DNA of 64,000 nt. Origin: Pleurodeles waltl. Its lineage: Eukaryota; Chordata; Amphibia; Caudata; Salamandridae. Positions 33,840 to 45,861 of this stretch are shown here, piece after piece. The first letter of the stretch is position 1. Each line of letters opens with the position of its first letter. The notes under the pieces are model-generated. The model saw only the letters and a program-made list of their open reading frames with translations. It did no database searches and was not told the origin of the DNA. The translations under genes were made by a program, and so were the position numbers. The DNA lies in contig NC_090440.1 of the NCBI RefSeq assembly GCF_031143425.1, forward strand, positions 337,159,844 through 337,223,843. The letters are read 5' to 3'.

Positions 33840-36800
33840 GGAGGTACAGAAACTTACATTATTAAGGCTTACGTTAAAAAGACTATCAATTATGTGTTGA
33901 AGGGATGCATTGTAAAAGTATATGTATAGCAAAATATGTGCGATATGAATCGCATGAAGGCATGTGTTGTGTTATAACACATTGTAATATAATGCAACCA
34001 AATAAATGCATTCTTGGCAGTTGGGGTTTTGGTGCCCTGAGTTGGATCTGATATGTCTGTGTCATTTCTTTGTGATCCAAGAAAGAAAGACAAAACTCAC
34101 TGATGTAAAACATGAGACAGAGATTGAGAGAGAGGTGGAGAGAGAGAGAGGGATACATGTGGTGGTTGAATTTCAAACTGTGGAACCAGATAATCTGGAA
34201 TCAAATCGTGGTTTCTTGCTTGTCCAAATTCTGTGATTCTAGGCAATATTTTGTTTCACAGAGCCTCTTTTTTCTTTGTAATCACATAAGACCTAACTTT
34301 TATACTTGAGTTGTTGGTGTTCATTTAAAAACACTTCTTTTGTTTGATTTAATAGACTATAATGGACTTTAATAAGAATCAAGGCCACTTTTAGGGTTCG
34401 CAAATGGCATTGCCATTGGGAGCATACTATAAATATTTTTAATAAATGTCTAAGCAGTGACATAATCTGATGCAGTAAGGTAGAACGCCTCTGTGTGTTA
34501 AAGAAATAAACTATTTAAAATGGTATCCTTTTTACGTTATGTTTGTGGCACAACATACATGCCAAATGTTTTCATTGCTTAACAGGTTAACAGGCAGCTA
34601 AGAAAAGTGACATTGAAGACAAAAAATGGTAAGATGGGTGGTCTCCAAGCCTGTTTATTTAGACAAGACTTCTAGCAGCGTCAGTCTATACAATGTCTGC
34701 AGACAAGACCTAATTAATTTGCTAGAGCTACCAAGTATTAATTTGTGATAGAATTCGAACTGTGTAGTTATTTAACACTTGTGGGATGAAGCCTTTTGTC
34801 AAATAGTGTATTTTTAAAACTATTTTCCTTAACTATATGCCAGATTAGATGTAATTAGTAGCATGTAAAGTTGTGTTGATATTTAGAGGCTCTATTTTCT
34901 TCCACACCCTATGCATTGTAGAGTATGTTGCTTGTCTTAATTGTACAGGTAGACCAGGAGGATTCTTCTAAACAGCATGCAAGCAGCAGCTATTATTTTG
35001 TATGGTTAGTTGGGTAGGTTCATTAGGATCATGCTCATGCTGCACCGATCCCAAAACACTAACAACAGCGCAGTTAAACTTCTATTGGAATAACATGAAG
35101 TAGCAGAATACATCGCAATTAATATATAATGTATACTATTAATTTACTGAACTTGCTGTAGGGTCAGAAAGTATGAATTTACAACTGCACCATGATTTGC
35201 TGATCTGAAAAAGACAATGTCTGCGGAAGACCAGTTAAAATCATTGTGTTTTTAACCTAATGGACAATATACTAAGTTCTCCAATGCAATTTAGTTCATT
35301 TACAGCTTTCTAAAAACTCTTTGTTCAATTTCCTAGGAGGCCATAGTTGTTTACGCTATTTGTACAGTTTACAAAAGAAGAAGCAAATAAATGTTTATAT
35401 GTGTGTGCGTTATGAAATCTTTGATTTTTTTTGTTTCTCCTTTTTGTGGAGTTCGAGCTGTTATAGGTTTCAAGACACACAAACACACATCAGCACATCA
35501 ATACAAAACAGCAGTAGTTTGTTAGAAAAGGCTGCTGTTTGTTTAAGGGGTACATACCCATGACACTTCACTTAGTTGCACAGAACTGGTGTGATATGCA
35601 GTGTTATGGCCTGCTTTTCATAATCTATTTTCATAATATGAGGGGGTGCTGTGCACCCACGCACCCCTAGAATTGTAGATGTATATATTTACTGCATCCA
35701 GTCATAGAGAGAGCTAAGCCATCTCGTGCATTGACCTAGAAAATGCTGAATTTTAACATATCCTTGTAATTTTGAGATGGTTTTATTTAATGCAGGGGAT
35801 AAATTGGAAGGAGGACTGTACAAGGCAATTACAATTTTGAAAAATAGATGTTGCCACACTGTAAAGTGGTTTGGACATATAATAAAATGTCACATTCATC
35901 TCAGCATGATGCTTAAATATGCCGGATGGGGCTATTAACTTAGAAAGGCTTTAAAAATGTCATCAGATCCATTATAGTCGATATCAGCTTTTAGAGGAAA
36001 ATTGCCTGCATTGAAGATAAGGGACATTTTCCAAACCTCAAATAATGCGAAAATAATCAGTTACAGTGTGAAAAATGTAGGCTAGTCAGTGTCATTTGTA
36101 AGTTTCAGGTAGAGATACATAAGAGAAATAATGAAAGTTAGCAACAATGCTCCTTTGCAAATCAAGCTAGACTCATCATTGCTGCTGTCAGGTTTTTAGA
36201 TTTAACTATATTAGTGCAGGATTCCGCCATACATTAACTGGAGATAAATCGCTGAATTTTACTCATTATGATATATTAGGGTTTCTTGTCTTTGTTTTAT
36301 GGACATATGAAGCTCAGTGAGCTTTAACTGGCTGATGCATTTTAGTCACTTTGCATTCCTACACACATTGAACAGGCCACTGCAGCACTCTAGTTGAGGA
36401 GTGGCGCTGTCCTTCTTCACATGAACGTGATGTCACAGGACAGACGCCTTTTAATCTGTGCATGGTATGCAGTACTGCTTCTGCTAGGCATTTTCATACC
36501 TCTGTAGGATACTTTAGCAGTCACAATTAAGGAGGAAATTAAACTTTCTCATCTCACATGAATGATGTTAAGTGGAGGAAGTAGCACTCTGATTCAGCCA
36601 ACAGAGAGTATGTAAGGAATTTTAGTTGATTTGTTACTTTGAATTTTTAGTTACCGCTTCACATTCCTATCATATGGGAACGTGCCTTTCTTCTGCACTC
36701 TGGTACTTACAATTCTGGAGGGATTACTAAAGCCCTTAAGATTCGGCATGCTTCAAGGAAAGGTTACAGTTGTTAGAACCCATGATTAAATCATCATGGG

Positions 36801-36842
36801 CTTCCTTGTATGTTGTTCCAACTAACTGGGATGCTCACAAAA
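33840..36842. other. AT-rich spacer, no recognised gene
   Basis: I find no coding stretch, known terminus or tandem repeat, apart from a short GAGAGA run near 34112-34150. Confidence 0.4.
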
Positions 36843-36845
36843 TAA

Positions 36846-37766
36846 GGGCCATATTTATACTTTTTGACGCACAACTGCGCCAACGCAGTTGTGCGTAAAA
36901 ATTTTTAACGCCGGCTAACGCCATTCTGAAGCGCCATGCGGGCGCCGTATTTATTCAATGACGTTAGCCGGGGTTAGCCGGCGCTGCAGAGTGGTGTGCG
37001 TAAAAAAAAATGACACACACCAGGCAGCGCCGGCGTAGGGGAAAATGGAGGTTGGGTGTCAAAAAATGGGGCAAGTCAGGCTGAGGCAAAATTATCGGCT
37101 CAACCCGATTTGCACCATTTTTTTTTAAGCCCAGACGCCATTAACATGACTCCTGTCTTAGCAAAGACAGGAGTCATTGCCCCCTTGCCCAATGGCCATG
37201 CCCAGGGGACTTTTGTCCCCTGGGCATGGTCATTGGGCATAGTGGCATGTAGGGGGGTACAAATCAGGCCCCCCTATGCCACAAAAAATAAAATAAAAAT
37301 ACTTACCAGCACTTACCTTAATGTCCCAGGGGTGGGTCCCTCCATCCTTGGGTGTCCTCCTGGGGTGGGCAAGGGTGGCAGGGGGTGTCCCTGGGGGCAT
37401 GGGAGGGCACCTCTGGGCTCCTTCCGAGCCCACAGGTCCCTTAACGCCTGCCCTGAGCAGGTGTTAAAAAATTACGCTAACGCGGCTAGACGTCATTTTT
37501 TTTGACCCGCCCACTCCTGTGCGTCATTTTTGCACGGGAGTTTAAATAAGGCGCACAGGCCTGGGAGTCATTTTTTAGACGGGAACGCCTACCTTGCATA
37601 TCATTAACGCAAGGTAGGTGTCCACGCTAAAAAATGACGTAAACTCCATGAACTTTGGCGCTAGATGCGTCTAACACCAAAGTATAAATATGGAGTTCAT
37701 TTTGCGTCAAATTTGTGTAAAAAAAAACGACGCAAATCCGGCACAAACAGAGTATAAATATGGCCC
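36846..37766. mobile_element. Palindrome-rich MITE, complete (921 bp), TAA target
   Basis: The ends GGGCCATATTTATACT and AGTATAAATATGGCCC are perfect inverted copies over 16 bp, flanked by TAA on both sides (36843-36845 and 37767-37769), the 3-bp target typical of PIF/Harbinger. The interior carries several hairpins: around CAACTGCGCCAACGCAGTTG, CTCCTGTCTTAGCAAAGACAGGAG (37149-37172) and GCCCAATGG...CCATTGGGC (37187-37240). No coding frame is conserved with the second copy, so it depends on another element's transposase. Confidence 0.82.
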
Positions 37767-37769
37767 TAA

Positions 37770-40027
37770 ATGTCCCACAGATCAGGTTACCCCTGAATGT
37801 ACCCTGTGCGGGAGACACCACTAACGTTCTGTGACTCCAATGTTTTCTCTGTTTTGAGACAATGACAAGTTAATATTTTGGTACAGTCATCACTTACATT
37901 GTGAATACAGTACAGAACCTCAGGCGTAAGGTAAAGCAATATAGAATCACCCTTTAGTCAAAAAGAAATGTAGATATTTATTTTGGATGCCCAATTAAAA
38001 TAAAATGTATGCTCAGGCCATACCTAATTTATTTAGGGTCTCATCTGCAGCAGAGTACGTGTGCGCAGATACTGGGCCAAGTTAGACAGGGGTCCCATTA
38101 TTGTATAGAAAGTCATATGGCACATGTGGACTGCAACACCTATTCTGCCATTAACCAGTGTGGCAAGCAAAACTTGGTTTCAGGACTACCATGTGTAGCT
38201 TGACAGCAGAAGTTTGAATTTTGCTGCACAGGCCTGTCAAAATCATCCTTTTGAAAGATAAGAAAAATGATTTTAAATAGTAAATAAGTCACCCCAACCA
38301 CATATTGCTGCCCACAAGGTAAGGCATAATATTTAAGAGTGGAGCATGTGTAACATTAGAATTTACATATTTTCTCAGTTTCTAGACCCCAATGGACATT
38401 GTCACTATTCATGCTGCAACTGGCACATGGAAAAATTCAAAATATAGATTATAACCTTTATCCTGTGCCAGCTACGGACTCCATTCAAATACTTATTTGG
38501 ATACTAAATAAACATGCAATATAATGGTAAAGTCACTTTTTAATTAGATATATATGACAAATGTAGCTTTTCAGAAGTTACCCTTATCCTGCCTGAAGCT
38601 GTTGAAGACTAACTTGCATTAGCTCTCCAGCCTCCGCCAACCATGAACTTGCCCTAAATTAGGAGTGAAAACATCTCCCAGAGTAGAGACAAGGGCCTGG
38701 GTTTCAGGAGGTGTATTTTTTCTCCAAGAATGAGAAAGACCAGTTAGGATGGACCAAGAAACTTAACCAACTTATCAGGGGAGCTGGAATTGCACAAGTA
38801 AACCTAGAGGAAGCAGTCTTTTGAACCCCCAGTCAAGATTGGTACCAAAACCGGTTAGAGGGAAGCTACCCACAGAACTGGTTTAGTTATCACAGGGGTG
38901 GAGGCTACTCATTACCCTGTCTACACCGATGGATGGACAGACAAGCTCTATACAAGGGCAGTGGGGTTTTCCCATCTTGGATGTGATGGGTACTGTGGGG
39001 TCATTTGTAGTTAGGCCAAAAGGATCTGCTAAAAAAGTAGGTAGGCCTGTCTCCACAAGTGTTTACTCTATTGATTAGTGAGTGCCCAGGAGTCATCCCT
39101 CCCCACTAACTCGTGCCAGCCATTAATGTGGCACCCCTAGGCACATATGCAGAACACTCTTTGAACCTGCAGAAGATTGGAGGGGGACTAGTCCTGCTGT
39201 CTGTGACCTGAGATGAGGCTTGAAGGACTGTACCTGCTCCTTCTTGTACCTAGGATAAAGAAGTGGACTCCAAGAGTCAGATAGATAACCTCCGGTGTAG
39301 CTGCAGAGACAGAACAAGCTGCAAGAGGCTTTTGCATTGTGCCCAATTGACCTGTGGCAAATAGAACATGACTGGGTTTCCATGTTGACCTCTGCCTGAC
39401 ACATTGAGAGACTCTAACATCCATTCCCTTAGGTCCTGGGTACCTTCAAAGTGTACTTCTGTGGTTGACTGTTCACCAGAAGAAAGTTCTGAATTTTTGA
39501 AAATGTTTCCTTTGAAGTACCAGCGGTGTCAGCAGGAATAAGAATACAAGGCAATTTCATGGTATGGGTTGAATTTCAGCTTGTTCTGCCCATGACCAAC
39601 CTACTTCAAGTATGCAGTCTTTGGTTCCATGGTGGCAGCTACATTTTCAGTGGTGGTCTATTCAAGGAGGACTTTTCTTCTCTAAAAGTGATAAAGACCT
39701 TTTCTGTTTTGGGACCTAGAAGACATTTCAATGATTTCCTCCAAAACAGTAAGTCCCTTTCTGAAGTGGGGCTTAGAAACATTTTACAACCTTCTGGCTC
39801 TCAGACTTTCAGTAGGACTAATTCACTTCGTTGCATCCAAACAGGGCTCCATTGTGGTCAGCCTCATATGAAACTAGGTCCTTGTCTACTGCTTCCAGTG
39901 AATCTCATTAGCACTTTTTTGCTGCTATTTTCACTTAAATATTTACAAATTCACATCTCTGATTTCCCTTTTTGGATTCTTTTGGTGTCACTTTACTTGT
40001 TACATTTATATCCATTTTTAAAATTTG
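37770..40027. other. Spacer, no recognised gene
   Basis: No gene is seen. Positions 38600-39420 read like an old, degraded interspersed repeat, but I cannot place it. Confidence 0.35.
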
Positions 40028-40909
40028 CAGTTTTGCGTCAAAAAAATTAGCGCCGGCTAACGCCATTCTGAAGCGACAAGCGGGCGCCGTATTTAATCAA
40101 TGACGTTAGCCGGCGTTAGCCGCCGGCGCTGCCTGGTGTCCGTGGAAAAAAACGACGTACACCAGGCAGCGCCGGCGTAGGGGGATATGGAGCTTGGGCG
40201 CCAAAAAATGGGGCAAGTCAGGCTGAGGCAAATTTTTCGCCTCAACCCGATTAGCGCCATTTTTTCTGACTCCCAACCCCCATAGAAATGACTCCTGTCT
40301 TAGCAAAGACAGGAGTCATGCCCCCTTGCCCAATGGCCATGCCCATGGGACTTCTGTCCCCTGGGCATGGTCATTGGGCATAGTGGCATGTAGGGGGGCA
40401 CAAATCAGGCCCCCCTATGCCACAATTTTTTTAAAAAAAAATACTTACCGGAACTTACCTTAATGTCCCTGGGATGGGTCCCTCCAGCCTTGGGTGTCCT
40501 CCTGGGGTGGGCAAGGGTGACAGGGGGTGTCCCTGGGGACATGGGAGGGCACCTCTGGGCTCCTTCCGAGCCCACAGGTCCCTTAACGCCTGCCTTGTCC
40601 AGGCGCTAAAAAACGGTGCAAAAGCGGCCGTACGTCATTTTTTTTGACCCGCCCACTCCCGGGCGTGAATTTTGCCCGGGAGTGTAAATACGGCGCACAT
40701 GCCTCGGAGTAAATTTTTTAGACGGGAACGCCTACCTTGCATATCATTAACGCAAAGTAGGTGTCCACGCTAAAAAATTACGCAAACTCCATGGACTTTG
40801 GCGCTAGATGCATCTAACGCCAAAGTATAAATATGGAGTTAGTTTTGCGTCGGAATTGCATCAAAAAAAACGACGCAATTCCGGCACAAACAGAGTATAA
40901 ATATGCCCC
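40028..40909. mobile_element. Palindrome-rich MITE, second copy, left end missing
   Basis: Collinear with 36886-37766, sharing the CTCCTGTCTTAGCAAAGACA hairpin and the CCCCTGGGCATGG stem. It ends AGTATAAATATGCCCC then TAA (40910-40912). The first about 40 bp, including the left terminus, are gone or scrambled. Confidence 0.8.
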
Positions 40910-40912
40910 TAA

Positions 40913-43900
40913 GTGTATTTATAGTTTACCTCACTCATGCATAGATAAAAGAACTTGGTGTACACAGATGCAAGATAGTTGAATATGTACAAGGTTCTTA
41001 ATTATTATTTGGTGATTCGCACAATGTATACAGCATGTGCCAATTCCAGAGACTACTTTAATTCTGGTGAGGAAACAACTAGAAGAGAAAGAACTCATGT
41101 TTTAAAGAATTCTCCTGCAAATTAGCAGATATATTCAGTCTAAATTGAGAGAGACAATGTAAATTATTGAAACTGTAAATCAAAACTTGTAAAGGTTTTT
41201 TTTTAGAAAAAAAATATTTGTTCTTGTTGTCGGTCAAGTACTCACACACTGAGAGGAGGTTGACAGATGAGCATGACGAATCACACAAGGAAGATGTCAT
41301 ACTTTGTGTTCTTCCAGTATGAGTGCTGTGTACAACTCACTTGGTTAAGCACCAGGAAGTGTGGAAAGACAAGCATCGTGCATCAGTCCTGCTGGGCTGG
41401 TTACCACAGGTTAGCCACTCCCTGTTCAGTAACTGTTGTATCTGGCAATAATGGATTCCTTATCCCCTAAATGAGTCCCACTCCTTATACATGTGGATGT
41501 ATCCAATAATTAAATAATGTTGCACCACTTCATACTGATTCCAAACGTGTTTATTTGAAATACAACAATTACTTCATCGTTGTTAAGTACAGTGAAACTA
41601 AAATCACCACCCAAATCATTGGAATCATAATGATGATAATGTTTAATAAAGGGCTGTTGAGCAGACCTAGTAGCACTCTGCAAATCTCAAGTAAGGAAAC
41701 CCCCCGTCTCTAACCAGTAGGTGGAGACCACTCTGATGCAGCACCCCTGGACATTAGCAGGAAGGAGGTGAGAGGGGATGGATTATTTATTAGGAAAGTA
41801 ATAGTAAAAATATAAGAAATACTTTATTACATACTACAACTGTCAGGGGAGGAGTATATACTCATGTATGAGGACTGGGATGAGGAGGACCTCCTGGGTG
41901 TTAATGGTGCCTTATGCTTTCAATCTTTCATTCAGCTTCCAAAGAGACAGCTCAGGGCATTTTACATCTGTTATGCTTTCCGACTGGTTTGAGCTTCATA
42001 TGGACTCTGCTCAGGTGCAGTCAGAGAATATCTTACTTATGGTTTGCTTTTATGTTTTCTGTCTGCTTGTATGCACTCTGTTGAGGCAGTACCTCATACC
42101 TCACGGTCTACTCATCCTTACTGCTTTGACTGGAGTCATCATGTGTGAACATTTTGTGGTACCCGGGAACATCTGGCTCACCTGAAGGCATTATATTGCA
42201 CCTTTCTCTCTCTCCTTTTCCTCATCATTTACAGAGGAGAAGAGGAGATGATGTTGACTTTGACAGTAGGAGACTGCAATCAAATCCCAGCTTTTCCACT
42301 CCCCCATAATGTGTGTTTCTTGTCAAATCACATTTCACTATTCCCGAGGCATTCCTTTCAGTTAGGCTGACCATGAGAATTTCTAACCCTTTATCCTCCA
42401 TAGTTCTATGAAAAGCCCTAATACACCATGTACCAATAGCACAGTGGAAACCAAATGCAATAATTTTTACTATGTTGCACACATGCCTAGCCAAGTAATA
42501 GGTGTCTTTTATCAAGTAGTCAAACGACAATGAAAGTGTCATCAGAACAAGTTGTGGTATTAATGGGGTCCAAGGATAGGGCAGTCATGGTGCCAGAAGG
42601 AAGGTAGCAAACACTTCCCAATACAGTTATTGTGCACCACTGTTTAATGTTTTCTGGGCTCTAAGGTGCCCCCAGGGCATGGAGGTACCAAGTTCATACT
42701 CTGAAAATGCCTACCAAGTGACATGAGCATGTTATAACTGGCCAATAAATAAAATATGAATATATAGGATTGTTTAAGTACAACTGGAAAAAATTATGCA
42801 AACAACTCCTGTGAGTGGCGGGTAAGGTATGGACATACAAAGGGGCAGATTAATGGGAATTTGCCAGGAGCTATAACCAAAGTTACATTTCAGCCCTTCA
42901 TACTTGAAGACAGTTAAAGTTCTGGGACAAGTTGTGTAATACGTAGAGCCTCTGGGTGATACTGGACTGTATCTATCCCCCAGCATGTGGCAAGCTGAGT
43001 GGGATGGGGGTGACAAGAAGCTGAAGACATGGGTGCCATAACAGCTGATATTTTCTTTGCAGAAGCTCTGTGGCTTCAATGGGCTCCACCACACATTCTA
43101 AGCAAGCTTTACAATACATGACTGTGGCAAGAACTCTAGACCGTAATTTTTGGAGTCCTCAGCCTGGTGAGTGGTACTCTGCCTGGGAGGGTTGGGTTAG
43201 TGTTGTTCTTGGGAATTTGCACAGACCCCTTTTTGGAGAAGAGTGCTGGCATTAAGCAGTTGTACAAGTGGTCAGCCATGGGATGACTCCTGTCACATGA
43301 TTTCTGCCTGCAAGTGACAAGACTGTATTTAAGAGACACATGAACACTCTTTACATGATGGCTTCTCTAAAAACTCCCCTCTTTTACACAAGTTGTGTTT
43401 TCTGTTAACTCCTGATTAGTGATCAGTGAAAAAGGGGTATTCACCAGTGATGCCCAGCATTGCCCTACCAGTGATTCTCTTTGTCATGTACTTCACTATC
43501 TGACCCAGTTTTGACAGGATTTTGTCAATGGAATGAAACTCAATCCACCTTCATATGTACATCATAGTTGCCTTAATAATGGGAGAAAAGGTCAATGTGG
43601 CTGGGTTTAGGATAATTGCAGCTGTGAAATCCAAAATGCACCACCATTGCATGCCTTCTCCACCACCATCATTTAAATTTGCAAACGTCCTGAGAAAGTG
43701 ATGATGTTAAAGGTATGGTGTACCCATTCTTTTTGCCAGTGGAAGCGTTCTATGACATAGGCAGATAATTTTCACCAGGCCATTGAATCTCCCTGCTCTG
43801 CCCAAGTACTTAATCCATTGTGTTTTGATTGCCCCCCTTTTGGTGCTAGTATATTCTCTTTACTGTTCCAGGGTAACTCCTCTTGATACTAACACATGTG

Positions 43901-44378
43901 CCAGCGGAGCTCCTGCCTGCTGTCAGAATTCAATGCCCCGCAACTGTATAACTGTATGAGCTGTAACACCATATAATGTATCAACATATGCACTCTCCTG
44001 ATAGATCCCTGGGCTTGGGATTTATGACAATCTAATGTGGATTTCCAGAATCTGAAATGTTAAGGTTGATTTAAGGATTGTGAGATGGAGGGTTAATTTG
44101 TGGTACAGTTTTACTATACATTTCGAGGACGTTGTTACTTTACATCACTTCCACTTTTTTTATGTCCTCATATCACCTGAAATGAGCACCATGTGAGATT
44201 TAGATTTCTGTAATTTTAGTCTGGCTATCAAGCTCTATGTGGGGATCAGATTCACTAAAATATGTGGAGTGCAACTCCTCCCCAGCCACTACTGACTCCA
44301 GAGGTATAATCATTGGACATGACCCTAGTCATCCAGTTTTCAACAGATTTTAAAACCTTTCTTCCTCTACTCCTATAT
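40913..44378. other. Spacer, no recognised gene
   Basis: Scattered short frames only, without family resemblance. No tandem repeat or RNA gene is seen. Confidence 0.35.
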
Positions 44379-44639
44379 CCCCTTCTGTGCCGCGGACGTA
44401 ATGGTTACACCCTGCGGCACAGTGCCATTAAGTCTGTGGCACACAGCCCAGAGGAAGCGCTAGCACTCCCTCTGTGGGGTTCCCCCCACCTCCCCAAGGC
44501 AGGGATGGAAGAGGAAGCCCTTCCCCTTCCACCCCGACCCCCCCACTCCCCCGTGACATCAGCACGCGATCGCGCGCTGATTGTCACAGGGCCTCCCCTC
44601 ATAGCAGGAGAGTGTATATGTTGATATATGCAAAAGCTT

Positions 44640-44765
44640 TTCTCTTTCAATCACGTGGGGGAGGCCGAGAGAGGCTTCAAAGGGAAGGAAAGTTATTTCC
44701 TTCCCTTTGAAGTCTCTCTGCGTTTCAAAAGCCTGATTGCAAAGCAATCTGGCTTTTGAATACCC
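44640..44765. repeat. Pair of strong inverted repeats near the left end
   Basis: CTTCAAAGGGAAGGAAAGTT pairs with the following ATTTCCTTCCCTTTGAAG, and AAAAGCCTGATTGC with GCAATCTGGCTTTT. Both are almost perfect stems. Confidence 0.75.
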
Positions 44766-44807
44766 ACTAGACACCAGGGATTTAATTTTAAAAATGAAAC
44801 TGTCATG

Positions 44808-45861
44808 AGGGAGCGACCCCTTGGGCAAGGGTCGCTCCCAGGGGGGCATTTTTTTTAAGGCCTTTTCTGCCCCCCTGGGGGCAGATCGGCCTATTATTAG
44901 GCCGATCTGCCCCCAAGGGGGGCAGAAACCTCTAGGCACCAGGGAGAATTTTTTTTGTTTTCTTTTGTTTTTGTTTTCTTTTTTATTTTAGAGGTGGGGA
45001 GCGACCCCTTAGGCAAGGGTCGCTCCCATTGGGGGCAAATTATATTTAGGCTATTTCTGCCCCCCTTGGGGGCAGATTGGCCTATTTTTATGAGGCCAAT
45101 CTGCTCCCAAGGGGGACAGAAACCACTAGACACCAGGGAGTTTTTTTTTTCTTCGTGAATTTAGGCAAGGGTCGTTCCCCTGGGGGTCAAATTTATTTTA
45201 GGCCATTTCTGCCCCCCAGGGGGCCAGCAACCCCTAGGCACCGGGGATTTGTTTTGTTGTTGTTGTTTTACAGATGGGGAGCGACCCCTTAGGCAAGGGT
45301 CGCTCCCCTGGAAGGGCAAATTGTATTTAGGCCATTTCTGCCCACTTTGGGGGCAGATTGGCCAGGGCAGAAACCACTAGGCACCAGGGATCTTTTTTCT
45401 TGCGCCGTCACGCAAGGGGAGCGACCCCGTGAGCAAGGGTCGCTCCCCAAGGGGGGTCGGGGGGCAAATTTATTTTAGGCCATTTCTGCCCCCGTGGGGG
45501 GTGATCGGCCTATTGTTATTAGGCGATCTGCCCCCGGGGGGCAGAAACCTCTAGGCGCCAGGCTAAGTTTTTTTGAGTTTTTTTTTGTTTGTTTGTTTTT
45601 TTAGAGATAGGGAGTGACCCCTTAGGCAAGGGTCACTCCCCTTGAGGGGCAAATTGTATTTAGACCATTTCTGCCCCTCTTGGGGGCAAATCGGCCGATA
45701 CTAGGTCAATCTGCCCCCAAGGGGGGCAGAAACCACTAGGCACCGGGGTTCTTTTTTTTCCCGCTGTCACGCAAGGGGTGTGGCCCCGTAGGCAAGGGTC
45801 GCTCCCCGGAGGAGTTGGGAGGGAAAATTTATTTTAGGCTATTTCTGGCCCCCCTGGGACC
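44808..45861. repeat. GC-rich hairpin tandem array
   Basis: About six units of roughly 140-280 bp. Each has two palindromes: GAGCGACCCC...GGGTCGCTC, and CTGCCCCC...GATCGGCCTA facing TAGGCCGATCTGCCCCCAAG. They are joined by AGAAACC(A/T)CTAGGCACC and T-rich linkers. Confidence 0.8.

Noticed and set aside
39526..40050. Plus-strand frame of 174 codons
   Set aside because: No recognisable domain, no splice or start context, and its end runs into the MITE at 40028.
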